64,000 nucleotides of DNA. It comes from Silene conica (taxonomy: Eukaryota; Streptophyta; Magnoliopsida; Caryophyllales; Caryophyllaceae). The DNA lies in NCBI GenBank assembly GCA_029255685.2, contig CM055314.2, forward strand, positions 70,506,815-70,570,814. The letters run 5' to 3'. Position 1 is the first letter of the stretch. Each line of letters begins with the position of its first letter. This document shows positions 22,973-35,480 of the stretch, piece after piece. A program made the position numbers and the translations under genes. The notes under the pieces were generated by a model. That model saw only the letters and a program-made list of their open reading frames with translations, ran no database searches and had not been told where the DNA came from.

Positions 22973-24349
22973 TGATGTGTGCATTTCATATAGACCTTTT
23001 TGGCCTTTTTAGCACACATTTGTACGCCTTTTCCGTAGTATTTTGCTACGTTTATCCCCCGAATAGTCTACTTTGGTTTGTTTCGCATTATTTGCAAGAA
23101 TGAGCCAGAGTGGAGTCAAATTCGCCTTTTTATGGTCTTTCGAGCTCGCATAGGGAAGTCGGAATGAAAACTTGTTGTACCGAGATACAGAGAATGAATC
23201 TTCAAGGTTAGAGGATTGTGCGAGATGGTCGAAACCCATCGAACGAGAGCTTTATGTCTCGATCGATCTGTTATTGCATGAAGAGGTGCTCGGTCGAGTA
23301 TGTGCTGAGTCAATATCCTTCGATCGAGAGACTTTCACTGCCATTCGAATTGGTTGTCAAGTTGAAGTTCTCGATCGAGGACATTTTGTTCTCGATCGAG
23401 CGAATGCCCGAGGGTTATTCTCGATCGAGGATTTATTCTCCTCGATCGAGGATCGAGGAACTCCCTGTCTTTTGAGCTTCCCTGTTCACATCACTTTCAG
23501 TTTAGAATTTTTGTTATAAAAACAAAGATTCGTGAACAAGAGGGATATCATCTCTTTTCCAGAAACAAAAACTAAACCCTATGTTACTTCTTATTTTATT
23601 AGTTTTTAGAATTGGCATTATACTCTTGTAATTGGAATGGGTACTTCCTTCCTTCCCGTCTTTTGCCTTACAAATTCGGTATTTCGTCTTATCAATCTTA
23701 TTTCAATTCCTATCAAAGTTTCTGCAATGTTTTCGTATTTATGTTTCGTTGTTGTAATTGTTGCTTTCTCAATCATGCGTAGCTAATTATCCCGCTAGGA
23801 TTTAGGGTTGTCATGGCGTAGGATGTTTACTAGTTTACGATACCCATAATTCGGTTTATATGTATCCGTCGCATGTTTTATGTCTGTTAATTGTTTGAGT
23901 CGACGCACTCAATTGACTGTTTAGAAACCCTCTTGGCCTAGATCAGAAGATTGGTTTAGGGGTAGTTCTGCGACGATTATTAGGACCATGCTAATTAGGG
24001 CGGAAGCTAAGTTAGTATAGTCTTAGGATGAATAGCGGGCCGGAAGGACCTTTTCATTACCCACAACCCACAATTAAGGTGTCCTAAGTTTAGTAGTTCA
24101 TACTTAATTGCCATGGTGAACCGATGATCCTAGTGTTCTCCTTCCTTATTTTCCCTTCTCCCTTTTCCTTGTAGTTTTAGTGACGAATTAAACCTTAACC
24201 CCCAAAATTGGTTGCTTCAGACGGACTTGTTTAATCTATAGAATTCACATCTCTCTGTGGATACGATACCTGACTACTTCTGCTACATTTAGTTGAGACC
24301 AGTTAGGTTTTATTTTTGATAGGGTTGCGACAGCCGTGTGCCCGTGTCA
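22973..24349 (+). repeat. Right LTR of Athila element (1377 bp)
   Basis: Matches the left LTR with at least 25 substitutions by eye. It ends ACAGCCGTGTGCCCGTGTCA, whereas the left LTR ends ACAGCCGTGTCA, so the right copy has an 8-bp partial duplication at its very end. It contains the same CGATCGA cluster (about 23260-23455). Confidence 0.92.
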
Positions 24350-24396
24350 GAGAGCGTATCATTAAGCCCCCTACAATTCCAAATCGAACCGTTCAT
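24350..24396 (-). pseudogene. LINE-A ORF2 start
   Basis: ATG at 24396-24394 on the minus strand opens MNGSIWNCRGLNDTLS, the start of the apurinic endonuclease domain (compare MKCLSWNCRGLNDPLA in LINE-D). After 16 codons it is cut by the Athila element. It joins in frame with 14059 when the Athila element and one GAGAG copy are removed. Confidence 0.85.
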
Positions 24397-26686
24397 GGAG
24401 AAGTAGGAGGTTGTGATGGCCCAACCTTTCAAAGCCTTGCACATCCTGCTCCATAGAAGAGCCAAAAGATTCAGTCATATCCACATTCTAGATTTTCAAA
24501 CAAAATCCAACACCTTTAGTCTTTACCCTTGCTGTGAATTATGCTCTCAATTGCCAACAACTTTGAACTTACCTCAGCCTCTTATTCCTGGCACTCCCCT
24601 ATGCCCACTTACTTATACTCTTTTCCTTGAGCTCTTGTCATACTCCATGTGTTATATTCTTCTTCCTTTTTAATTCCTTTCCCACTTCAAATTTTTTTAG
24701 CCATGCTTCTTAGATACTCCTTAGCTTTATCAACAGATTCTAAACTCTCGTCTGGTATACCCCACAAGATCAGTTTCGGTACATCATTTTCTTTTCCTTG
24801 CTCTCCTAATCTCCTCTTTGAATTCCTCCCTCATCTTGTCCTTATGATACACGCACATCATACCCAAAGTCCCATCAGAATTACTAGGTGGATCAATAGT
24901 AGCAATCAAGTTTGAAAAATTCCCAGGTACTGGGATATCAAACAACCTTTTTTTTACTCTTCCCTTGTAAGACCTTACCTTTTCCTACATTCTACGACGA
25001 CCTTTCACCCTCCAAAACTTCGGCCATAGCCACATTAAATTTCGAGGATCCTTCTGCAATCTCATTACCCTTCCTCACAATAGTTATATGTGTTAAAGCT
25101 AAGTCAGGGCCAACTCTTTTCATCATTCCCTCCTACTGTTTACTACACCCCTCATTATAACCCTTAAACAGCCAATAAAGTTCAGTATTCACAGCAGTCC
25201 CAACTTCCCCTGAATCTTCACTAGAGATAAGATTAATAGCTTAGCTATAATGGAATTCTGAAAATCCGTCTGTATGATACTCAGCAGGATTGAAATCCTC
25301 ATATGGATAATGAACAAATTCTTCCCCAGGCTCAGGATCAACAGAGCTTTCACCATCTCTAATTATTATTACCTCAGTCCCAATCTCCATCTCATGATCA
25401 TCTTCCTGCACATCTTCCCATTCCACTTCCTCTGCCAAATCTTCCTGTTTAATTGCCCCGTCTGGATAATGATAGATGATAGGTAAGCCTCTTAGGGGTG
25501 GTTGAAAAGTCTGATTGAAACCAATAACATACTCAATACAAATAACATTTCCCTCCTGCATCAACATTTCTCTCATATCTTCCCCCATATTATTTTCATT
25601 CCCTACTGGACCTGCAAAGAATGGGAAGTCACTGCAAAACGTATGCCCGGGTAGACCTGCCCCCTAGGAGTAGTCCCAAGATGGAAGTCAATAACCCTTT
25701 CAGGAGACTCCCGCCTCCTTCGTTGACCCCTTCTTCCATTAAATCTCATACTCAGATTAACCCTAGAGGACACAAACCTAGTAGTTTATGGAGTTTCCCT
25801 CAAGTCCGTATTAAACATAGTATGGTTACTTTGAGACTGATAGACCACAAAGCCCATTTCTACTGTCTTATCCATCATACCAGAAATTTCTAACACAATC
25901 GTCATAAGACTTTCCCTACCTTGTGAACCAGTGTGTCCAATCTTTCCATATTTAATGCAATATTTAAAGACGTCTTCATACTTAAATTGGACCCACAACA
26001 AGTGCCCATCATCCATAGCAAGAAAGAAATCTGGAATCAATGGCTGATTCAGTTTGACACACACCTTAACTCTCAGATAATCATGCTCCGGTAAGCCATC
26101 AAAAGGCTCCACAAAAAATCGATGACTCAAAAGCTTACTTTCAATGTGCGCGACATGTTATGTCAAGTATTCAAACGGGAGTCCACAAACCCTAGTCCAG
26201 ATTTCAGCAAAGGAAATCTCACAATTCTAAGAGCCGTGTCTAGATACCACTTAACAAAAACCATCAAAGCACCATCTATTGTTGTTGTGCTCCTTTGCAA
26301 TAAGTCTTCAATATCCAGTGTATTTTCACAATGAAGCACATAAATCTCCCCCATTCTGAAAGCCTTAATTATTCCCATAGAACTCCATTTTTTCTCAATC
26401 ATATCATTTACTTTCTTCGCCTCAAACAACCTATAATCCACCAAAAAAACCTAAGATACAGTTACCCCAGTACTCCCTTGATCGTCCTAGTTGACCATGT
26501 TCCACATTTATCACCCCCGGTCCTAGGATACCTCCAAATGTTTGCAAGCAAATGGTTCATTGGTTGAAACTCCGCCCCCTAGTAAGGTTGATAAACCTCC
26601 TCATGATTATTTCCTCGTATTGGAGCATTGACTCCTTCTCCCATCTCCCCTATCCCATACCTTCCAAACTGCTCATCAAATTCCAT
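24397..26686 (-). pseudogene. LINE-A ORF1 relic (DUF4283 and zinc-knuckle protein)
   Basis: Minus-strand ORF1 starting at ATG 26686 (MEFDEQFGRYG). Frames are broken, but pieces follow the LINE-D ORF1 order: IWRYPRTGG (about 26550), DYRLFEAKKVNDMIEKKW (26440-26390) and MGEIYVLHCEN of DUF4283; LPEHDYLRVKVCVKLNQPL (about 26090-26030); LLWVQFKYEDVFKYC followed by a damaged knuckle YCIKYGKIGHTGS with a cysteine replaced by tyrosine (about 25960-25920); an acidic stretch (25460-25310); and DVPKLILWGIPDESLESVDKA near 24740. ORF1 proteins of this type bind LINE RNA. At least one stop lies in the first 40 codons. Confidence 0.8.
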
Positions 26687-27240
26687 CTTATTAAAAGATA
26701 GAAAATTTTTGTTTTAATGGTTTTTGACTAAAAAAAGGACTTTGTTGTTGATTAGGAAACACAGTATATAGTGTTTTGAGTTGGATGAAATAAACCCCTG
26801 CATATTGAATGCTTCTATAGGCACTTGAAATCCCCCAACTTCCTCTTCAGAAAACCTAAACCCATGCCTTTACCCACTGATTGGCAATAAAATCTTGAAA
26901 AAGAAATGAAAAGACACTCTCCAAAAGAAATAAAACTTGATCAACACTTAAACATGCAACCCTAAACCTAAAACACCTAAAACGTCATTAGAGTTACGCA
27001 TGCAAACACAGAATCGTCCCCATACCCAATTGAAAGACCAAGAAACCTGCAAGTGTCAGACTCCCCCCAATCCCTGAAAGAGGAAGCAATGATGATCCCT
27101 TGATGGACCATAGACGGAATACGAGCAAATATTAAAAAGATATTTTTTTTTTGATTTGATCACTCATATTGCAATGATTGATCACAACTTCTAACATTGG
27201 AATGAGGGATTGAATGTTGTTTTTTTAAAAAAAAAAAACG
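26687..27240 (-). other. LINE-A 5' untranslated region and unresolved junction
   Basis: No ORF. By position, about 26687-27130 is the 5' untranslated part of LINE-A. From about 27130, A/T tracts and GATTTGATCACTCATATTGC lead into the Athila-like LTR. I could not place the junction exactly and saw no target duplication. Confidence 0.4.
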
Positions 27241-28093
27241 ATTAGAAACACGTGCTCCTAAGAAAAGGAGAGAAAAACTCTCTTTTCTAAAGAGAGAAAG
27301 TTATGACATTTAAAAAAAAAACTTCTTTTCCTTTGTAATTCAATTCAATTTAATCTTCGTTCTTCTTTAATTCATTTGCTTTATTTTTATTACCCCTTTC
27401 TTAAATCCTTCCTTGTTGTTTATGTTTGATTGTCTTTATCTTCTCCCCCATCATGTTTAGATTGATGACTATCTCTCTCGTTTATCTTTTCAATTTAATC
27501 ATGCGTAGCTAATCTTCTTATGCTAGGGTTTAGGGAATCCACGGTTATGTGACGGTTTTAATTAGGTTGATAGGTTTAGAATCCTTATTGTCTATTTTGT
27601 TAATCATGGCAATTTATTGTGGTTTAATGGTTATGTGCACGTCATCAATCGAATGTTTTGGTAAACCTTGACCCAAAGCAAGAGATTTGTTTAAGGGATA
27701 GACTCGTTGCGAATAATAGAACCTCCTAGTTAGGACGAAAGCTCTTTTAGAATTCTAGGGTGAATAACAGACCGAGAAAACCTTTCTGACCCAGTAGACC
27801 GTTTCCTATGCTGACCGTTTAACCTTACCTTTAGATCGTTGTTGATCGCGATGAACCGACTGCCCTAGTTATATCTCTTTTACTCTCAACTTGTTTTCTT
27901 TATTTGTTTATCTTTACTTACTATTTAGTTTTAATAATTAATCCAAACAAACCTCATTCAGTTACTGAAGATAGACATAAAATATCATATAGAATTTATA
28001 TTTGTCTCCCTGTGGATACGATCCCGACTTCCTTGCTGGATTAGTTTAGGTGAATTGGTTAGCTTTGATTAGGTGTGCGATATTAGTCGGTCA
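27241..28093 (+). repeat. 3' part of a second Athila-like LTR
   Basis: It contains ATCATGCGTAGCTAAT near 27498 followed by GCTAGGGTTTAGGG, and CCCTGTGGATACGATCCCGA near 28010, both in the same order and spacing as in the 14060 LTR. It ends GGTCA at 28093, 5 nt before a primer binding site. The 5' end with TGATG was not found, so the LTR appears truncated, perhaps by LINE-A. Confidence 0.7.
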
Positions 28094-28098
28094 AATTT

Positions 28099-28116
28099 TG
28101 GCATCGCTGCCGGGGA
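28099..28116 (+). other. Primer binding site of second Athila element
   Basis: TGGCATCGCTGCCGGGGA has the position and form of the tRNA-Asp-type site at 15434, with two further changes. Confidence 0.7.
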
Positions 28117-28409
28117 GACGGTGATATTTTATTTGCTTTATTTTTAGTATGTCTTGTCTCGGAGAACTTTGGTTCCTTGAGACCACGCTCTTACCCTTTC
28201 CTTTATTAATTGTTTATTCCCAAGTCTCGCAAGTTCAAGCTCGTACCATTGAGTCCCGAACCAGAAAAGACTCTTCTGCTCTACAAAATATTTGGAAAGA
28301 CATCCGTAAATCAGAAGACTTGAGTACGCTTGACTCAATTTACGAAGATTACCACCAATCGTTTGAAGAAGAGACTTTATAGTTCACGACCGTTGATACA
28401 ACTCCAACG

Positions 28410-29160
28410 ATGCCGAAGTTGTCTAGTCATACCGAGCATAATGTTGACTTTATTCCCAAGGGTTTCGCGCTCCCCACAGCTGCTAATAGTACATTTGATA
28501 TTCGTTCATCTTACATCAATCTAGTGGACTGGAATCAGTTCCGGGGAGTAAGTGGTGAAGATCCAGGTAAGCATATGGAGACATACACATATTATTGTTC
28601 TAGATGCTACCATACCACTTACAGTCGGAGTGACTCAAGAGAAGGTAAAGGAAGTTCTTTTTATTTTTCCGTTAATGGACGATGCTCGTGAGTGGTACTG
28701 CGATCTAGATAAAGAAGCTGTTAGGGTGACCGATTGGAACTCTCTAGCCCGAGCTTCCCACAAACGGTATTACCCTCCGTAGAGAACAAGTGCTTTAAGG
28801 GGACAGGTTACAGGTTTCAAGCAATCACCTATTGAGGATCTCAATGAAGTATGGGTCAGGTTCCAGAAACTGATTCGCTTTATTCCTCATCACGACTCCT
28901 AACAATGGTTCTTGCGAAACCAGTTCTACAATGGGTTGTATAACGACCATTGCGCCGTTCTTGATGCTTCAGCTAATGACATATTCCAAAAAAACATACT
29001 ACGTAGATGAAGACAAAGGCTGGAACATGAGTGAGGAGATGGCCAGTCCACGCATACGGGTTGAGTATGGAGAGTTTCATAGGTTTGTAATATATGATGG
29101 ACGTATTAGAGTTAGGAGTGTCTCATAGTTTATGGTTTCTGGTGAAACACAGTAACCTAA
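28410..29160 (+). pseudogene. gag: Second Athila element, decayed gag fragment
   Basis: Pieces in different frames match the gag at 15.8 kb: DIRSSYINLVDWNQFRGVSG (28498-28557), EKVKEVLFIFPLMDDAREWY (about 28640-28700), VTDWNSLARASHKRYYPP ending in TAG (28728-28784), then FKQSPIEDLNEVWVRFQKLI and FIPHHDS followed by TAA (28815-28905), FYNGLYNDH, and YVDEDKGWNMSEEMAS (about 29000-29050). Homology fades after about 29130. No zinc knuckle, protease or pol was found, so the element is truncated. Confidence 0.75.
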
Positions 29161-32100
29161 TTTCTCCCGAGTCTTCGCCTATCATCAGGAAAAAGATCTC
29201 ATTGGTGTGTATCTACTGTCTACTAGAAAACCTAATTTCAAAGATTATCCCTTCAGACTATTCATTATAACTTTCGGTTGTATAATCATATACATTTCTA
29301 CTTTACCGTTATCGAATAATTTGGTATAAAATTATGGTCTTTGGTCGGACTAAATCTAACACTGACGGCAGTGACGGGTGAGATTGTCTCGCTTGTAAAT
29401 AAACCGTCAAAGGTTTTGTGGAATGAAAGTGAAGAAGTAGAAAAAGGGAGAACTAATCGTGAGTTGACAACTTGACATTACAAAGACAATTCTTATTACA
29501 TGACTTTCGTGCCAACTATCGTCTAGTCCAACATGTTACTAGCCACATTAAAATATTACCAACACCAAACTCTGATACAAATACAGACTGCACCTATAGT
29601 GACTGCTCTCCTACTACACCTCCCGCTATTTTTTAGAGCAGGTGCATTGAAGAGGATGATTTCATCCTCTTATTTTCTCTTTTCCACTAACTTTTTGACA
29701 CCTCATATTCTCTTTCATCTAAATCATTTTCCACTAACTTTATCCTCTTACACATCCTCTTTTATTTTTTTTCTTCACATCAAAGAGGATCCTCTTTCAT
29801 TCCTCTTTCATATTTTACTATATTTTTTCTCTTAATATTAATTGATATGTTTTATTTCTTTTGAATCATTTGTTTACAAATTAAAAAGTTCTTACTAAAA
29901 AATTGATGTCGTTATCAAATAAAATATGTTACAAATAAATTACAAACGGATTAAAAAAATACATCAAATGAAATATTAGTAACGAAAATTCAAACATGCT
30001 ATATACGAAAAACGTAAAATTATTACCGTACAATATACGAAAAACGTAAAATTATTACCGTACAATATAAGAAAAACGTAAAATTATTACCGTACAATAT
30101 ACGAAAAACTTAAAATCATTACCGTACAATATAAAAGTTAAGTCCACACTACCACTTCCTTTTTACACGTTTGCCAACGCGTCTTTTATGCGGTAAATAT
30201 TGTTAGCTACGTATTTTTAAAAATTATAAAAGTTAGATATTAATAATATACTCGTAAAGACGAATCAAACAAGATCCCACATGAATATAATTTCATTTAC
30301 GTATCGAGAGAAAATCGAATTTGAATGATCGTTTGTGAATAGTATGTAAAATGCATAGTGGTAGTGTAGTCTTGAATGGAGGGAGTATACGCTAAAATAA
30401 TTAGGTTAATCCAAAATTAATCTATAGTATTCTCGCATATCGCAAATTTTCAGTAGGTTTTGTTCAGGAAGGAAATTTTGTTTTCATATCTAAAACGTAT
30501 TATAACGGTGTTTGTTAAACGACGAATTGATAATTTTTCAACATATTCAAGTATTTTACTATGTTTTTACCAATTAGTAGATCTTTTGAGATACTGCCTC
30601 TCAATAAGCTTATTGAGAGACTATTGTACAAATTTAAGAAAAAATGGTACTAAAAATAATAAAATTGATACAAATCATGATTAAAGATAAAATAAGTACA
30701 TTTATTATGTAAATAGGAACGAAACAACTATGGTATGATCAATGACAAAAGGGTCACGAAATACAAGTAAAATGGTACAAAAGAACGGTCTCTCAATAAT
30801 TTATTGCAAAACCGTCTGTCTCAAATTTTAGTGTTTACCAATTTATTAATTTGGGTGTTTGGTAAATGAAATATTGAAACAACAGATTTTATCTCAACCT
30901 AGTGTTGTCCAATATGTTGTTCTCAAGTCCCTTTATATTAACATTAGTAAATTGTGAAAAAAAAAAAAATCTGTCAACCATTTACACGTAGATTTAATAA
31001 TCTATTTTCTTAAATTCGCTAATTGCCAAACATTTATACTAAATTTGTTAACTGAATTATACTAGTCAACCCGGTCAATCCAATTAGTCATTTGTAATCT
31101 GTTTGATCAATCTACTTCCGCTAATATTAATTTATTGTATATATATAAAACATGACCTATACCATAGAGCGTTAACACGGACAAAATCTCTGTATTTTTT
31201 TAGACACTTTATATTACTCGTATACTTATATATCTAATTCGTTTTAAGATTTAAGAGAATTTTCTCGAATTTAGAAAGTTAGTTAGACTTATAAGTTGTG
31301 GTATATCTTAGGCAAAATATGATGGCTTAGGGTAATTGACATATCATGCGAATTGCCCATCGAACTAGATTCTAGACTTTTAGTCAACCAAGTCCTAAAA
31401 CAAATTAACTTATCAAAAAATCAATTTTGACGCAATTTGATGTCTTGGACGAGGATCGTCTCCATTTTTTTCATTTATACCCATGGACATTATTTTCACG
31501 TAAATTTACAATTATTTTATTGAGCTTAGAATAATTGAACAGTTGAAAAGTAATTAATCTTTATTTCTTTTTAAGAAACGAAGAGAATCCTTACTCGACT
31601 TAGATTTAGATAGCTCATATGGGCGTTAATAACTCGATTATATCGATAATTCAACATCGAATTTGCTTAATGATTAGCATATATAAATTGTCATTTGAAA
31701 TTTATAGCTATAATATCATTCAATATTATATTATGAATGTAAATATTTTGCACATTCAAATTAAAGTACAATATTGAATTGAGATTCAACACTTATAATT
31801 CTCCTAACATTTAGATAAAATTCATATATAATTGGTATAATAATCGGTCAAGATTTTGTGTGCACGTGTGTGATCTCTTCAGTCAATCATTCATATGTCA
31901 ATGTGCTTATACTCATCCCACAAATACACTCGAGGGTAAACAAAATACACTCGTGCCACAAATTTTATAAATAAATCATTAGTTAAAAAATATCATTAAT
32001 TCTTAAATCATTAAAAAAAGCAAACATATTTATTTGGTGTATAGGTGGGCATAGCCCGTCCCATTACCCGTCACGGGTGAAATTTGTGTACTCGTACCTC

Positions 32101-34180
32101 TCTGCAAATGCTCTACCCATACTTGCCCCATCGGGGGCGGCTGTAGGGCAGCATTCATTGTACTCGTCCAACTAACATCTTTATTTCTTAGTAATAATCA
32201 CAATATACATGATCCAAATAATTATAATTAAAATGTACACATGTAAAATAGGTATTGTATTGCATAAGAGGTATACATATAATCTTTACGGATCATAGTT
32301 GCCGTTTTTTTCCGAGTGTATTTTCTTTGATTGTTTATTGAAAAATTTATAAATATTCTTTTCCATAATTAATATAGATTGGAAGGAAAATGAAATTCAC
32401 TAGATTATTTGCCATATTTTTTAGTATATTTTATTAATAATTATCTAAATACTCCTTTTCAAAGTTAATATAGATGGCCAGGAAAAGTAAATTCATCAGA
32501 TTAGTTGCCGATTTTTTAGGATATTTTGTTGATTAATTATTAAAGAATATTCAAGGAATAATTTGCAAAATTTTGTATCATCTACTCATTGATATCGTTT
32601 GTTACTTACCAGGATTACCTCAGAATACAACAATTATATCTTTGTTGATTATATAATTTATAGTTTAGATAAATGATATAGATGATGATATAAATTTAAT
32701 ATAGATGGAGATATAAATTTAATAACGCACAAAATTTACCTCAGAAATACCACAATTATATCTTTGGTACGTCAATGACTATTTATATAGTTTACAACTT
32801 CATCTAAATATAAATTATATCTTGGTACGTCAATATTAATTATTTAATTGTATGTCATACATGGGGAATCTTTAATGAGTTCTATTAGATAAAATAAAAA
32901 CATTAAGATAGTAGGGCTTACTTAAGACCATCTAAAATTAAGAACTTTCATAACCTGCCTTTTATTTATGTATTATTTAAATCGGTTATGAGTATCGTCT
33001 TAACTTGAGATGGTTAATTAAGAATTTGCGAAATTGGAAAACTCGTTTACGAAAGATTTGCAATTTTCAAATATAAAAATAACTAATAAATCTTATATAA
33101 AACGATACGTTATAAATTTTGATAAAATCATATTATTGATATTTTTATTCACTCGATATAACATGTGACTTGTATAAAAAAAATGTTTTCTAAGGAATAT
33201 TTAAATAATTTTAACATTAATCGATGACTTATGGTTAAAAGTAACATAATAACAAAAACAAAATGATTGTAAAAGAAAATTTAAGTGCATTATATTTTGT
33301 AATAATATATAGATTATTTTTGGTAATAATATATAGCCTATAATTAAAATTCTAATTATTAATAAATTACAGTGTCTTAGTTTTGACAATAATCATAAGA
33401 TAATTCATTGAATAGACTTTTACTTAGGCGAGAAAAAAGTCAAGGAGATAGAGACATGTGTCAAATTTAGCAGGTAATGGTTCTTTATTATAATTTATAT
33501 AGATAGATAGATAATATGATCGAAAATTGTATCTCGATTGGCTTATTACTACCCTGCAAATTTAGAGTTAAGAGTGTACAGAATAATCAAAAGAAAAAGA
33601 AAAAAATTCAACTTTGAAATTACAAATTAGTCAATAATTAGAAAGCTACCTATAAATGAGATTCATTAATTCATATAATCTGGAAACCGTTAGTATTTAC
33701 CATGCAAGTAGATGAAAGTTGAGTAAACAGTTAGAGTAAATTAAAAGATTATAAATTGACAAATTAAAAGCTTAATAATAAGCGTTTGGGGTAAAACACT
33801 CTCGAAATCTCCATGTGAGTAAAGATGAGCAATATATTTTTATACGGAAAGATATTGCCAATGAAAAGATACAATAAGAGGGTAACTTGTGTAAATTTTT
33901 TATGTAATATAAACATGGTAGAGAAATCTTTTGAGAAGATATTGACAATATACGCATTGCTCAATTAAAAGATACGCAGTATAATTTTAGGATTTCAAGC
34001 TTTGGGCGGGAAATTTTTTAACGTGAAAGCAACACGTGTCAAACCTAATGTATAGTGGTTCTTCTTGTATACTTATATATAGATAGGTCGACAATAAATC
34101 CTCATTGTCGGGTTAACATTTTTCTTGCACAATTGCACTCTGCCAAATTCTCAATTTAGGTGGGGATTTTCGGTGTAAAA
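29161..34180. other. AT-rich intergenic DNA, no gene seen
   Basis: Five kilobases with no supported gene. Visible items: a possible MITE end GAGCAGGTGCATTGAAGAGG (29636), a 32-bp tandem repeat (30001-30128), the inverted pair CACACTACCACT (about 30145) and AGTGGTAGTGTAG (about 30358) next to GGAGGGAGTAT (30379), which suggests a decayed Stowaway-like MITE, and two inverted GGTCTCTCAATAA-type pieces (about 30600-30800). A GGGTAATGGGACGGGC-like piece lies near 32050-32090. Confidence 0.6.
30001..30128 (+). repeat. Four tandem copies of a 32-bp unit
   Basis: Units start at 30001, 30033, 30065 and 30097 with ATATACGAAAAACGTAAAAT and end ATTACCGTACA. Copies 3 and 4 carry single substitutions. Confidence 0.9.
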
Positions 34181-35480
34181 TTAAGACAGAGAAAATGTAA
34201 CCAATTTGAGGGCAACTCCCTCTAAAGCCCATCCCCCGAACTCCCTCATAAAAGTTACATATGGGTATCTCCCAAACCCTTGATCAATTTCCATGGTCTG
34301 ATTCCTATCCGCAAAATGATTACCAAAGTCATCTTGGGCAGAGAAAAACTCCTCTCGCCCCGGTTCCTCTTCCAATTCAACCATCCACCTGCCCCCGACC
34401 TCCTTCTTGGTTGCACCCATTCATTTCCAGACCCCTCATTCACACCTGCTCTCTTATTCTCACCCTCTGCACCTCTCTAGTCCTAGATCTTCCTCCATCT
34501 CTATCCCTCCCCACTTCACTGAACCATGTCCCGTTCCCCCTACCTGGAAAATTACTGGTCCAGCAAAAAGCTGGGAGGTCACAGTAAACCTCATTTCCGG
34601 GTATACCCTCCCTACAGGTGTATTCCCTATCTCAAAGTCCACCAACCTTTCTTCCTCCTCCTATCCTCCTCCACCAGTCTACGCCCTCTTCTCCTCCTTC
34701 TATTTCCCGGGTTAAGATCCAAGGAAGTAAACTTAGGTGTAAAGGGAGTTGCCCTCAAATCAAGGTTAAACATCGTATGATTACTGCCAGTCTGAAAAAC
34801 AACAAAGCCTCTCTTAGAAGTCTTTTCCAACATATGATTAATATTGGTCACCACAGACAATATACTATCCTTACATTGGGTAGCCCTATGCCCAATCTTC
34901 CCACACCGGATGCAGTATTTAAAGACCTCCTCGTACCTAAACTGAATCCATTATAGATTGCCATTGTCCAAGGCAAGAAAGAAGCCTAGGACTAAAAGCT
35001 CGTTCAGTTTCACACAAGTCTTGATTCGCAGATAGTCATTTTTGGGTAAAAAACCAAATTCCTCAGCATGAAACTACTCACTCAGAAGATTACCCACAAC
35101 ATGTCCCACATGAAATGACAAAAATTCAAAGGGAAGCCCACAAACACATACCCATTCAGCATATGTAAATCACATTGTATGTGAGATTGTATCTGGGTAC
35201 CATTTAGCGAAGACCATAACGGCCCCATCAAACGTAGCAGTACTACGTTTAAGCAGATCTTCAGCATCCTCATACTCACTGCAATGAAAGATATAAAGCT
35301 CTCCCATCCTAAACATTGTGATCCTACCTCTAGTATCCCATTTCTTCCTAATTATCCCATTAATCTTGGGTGCCTAAAAAAGGCGATAATCCACCAAGAA
35401 GCCAATGAGGCACTGTCCCCAAAACTCTCTAGACCTCCCAAATTTGCTAGATCAATATTAACAACACCTCCAGAGCGTAT
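34181..35480 (-). pseudogene. LINE-C ORF1 fragment (DUF4283 and zinc knuckle), decayed
   Basis: Minus-strand pieces in ORF1 order: RITMFRMGELYIFHC (about 35320-35275), the DUF4283 stretch DLLKRSTATFDGAVMVFAKW (35260-35200), CGLPFEFLSFH near 35130, LPKNDYLRIKTCVKLNE (about 35050-35000), WIQFRYEEVFKYC and the knuckle CIRCGKIGH (about 34955-34900), then KRGFVVFQTGSNHTMFNLDL (about 34820-34760) and LFAGPVIFQVGG (34570-34535). Several frameshifts and stops. No ORF2 follows downstream, so it is a partial copy. Plus-strand ORFs here are its antisense. Confidence 0.8.

Larger units (their letters stand above)
14060..24349 (+). mobile_element. Athila-clade Ty3/gypsy retrotransposon, complete but with broken genes
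   Basis: 10,290 bp with two LTRs, a tRNA-Asp-type primer binding site, gag, protease, RT, RNase H and integrase in Ty3 order, a 2-kb 3' non-coding region and a polypurine tract. The flanking target duplication is a perfect GAGAG (14055-14059 and 24350-24354). Integrase and C-terminal motifs ([45 protein letters not shown]) are those of the plant Athila clade. No envelope-like ORF is visible after integrase. Nonsense and frameshift changes in gag and pol make it non-autonomous today. The LTRs differ by roughly 2-3 % by eye, so it is older than the Copia element. It inserted near the start of LINE-A ORF2. Confidence 0.93.

Noticed and set aside
34261..34956. Overlapping proline-rich plus-strand ORFs
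   Set aside because: They are the antisense of the LINE-C ORF1 relic on the minus strand.
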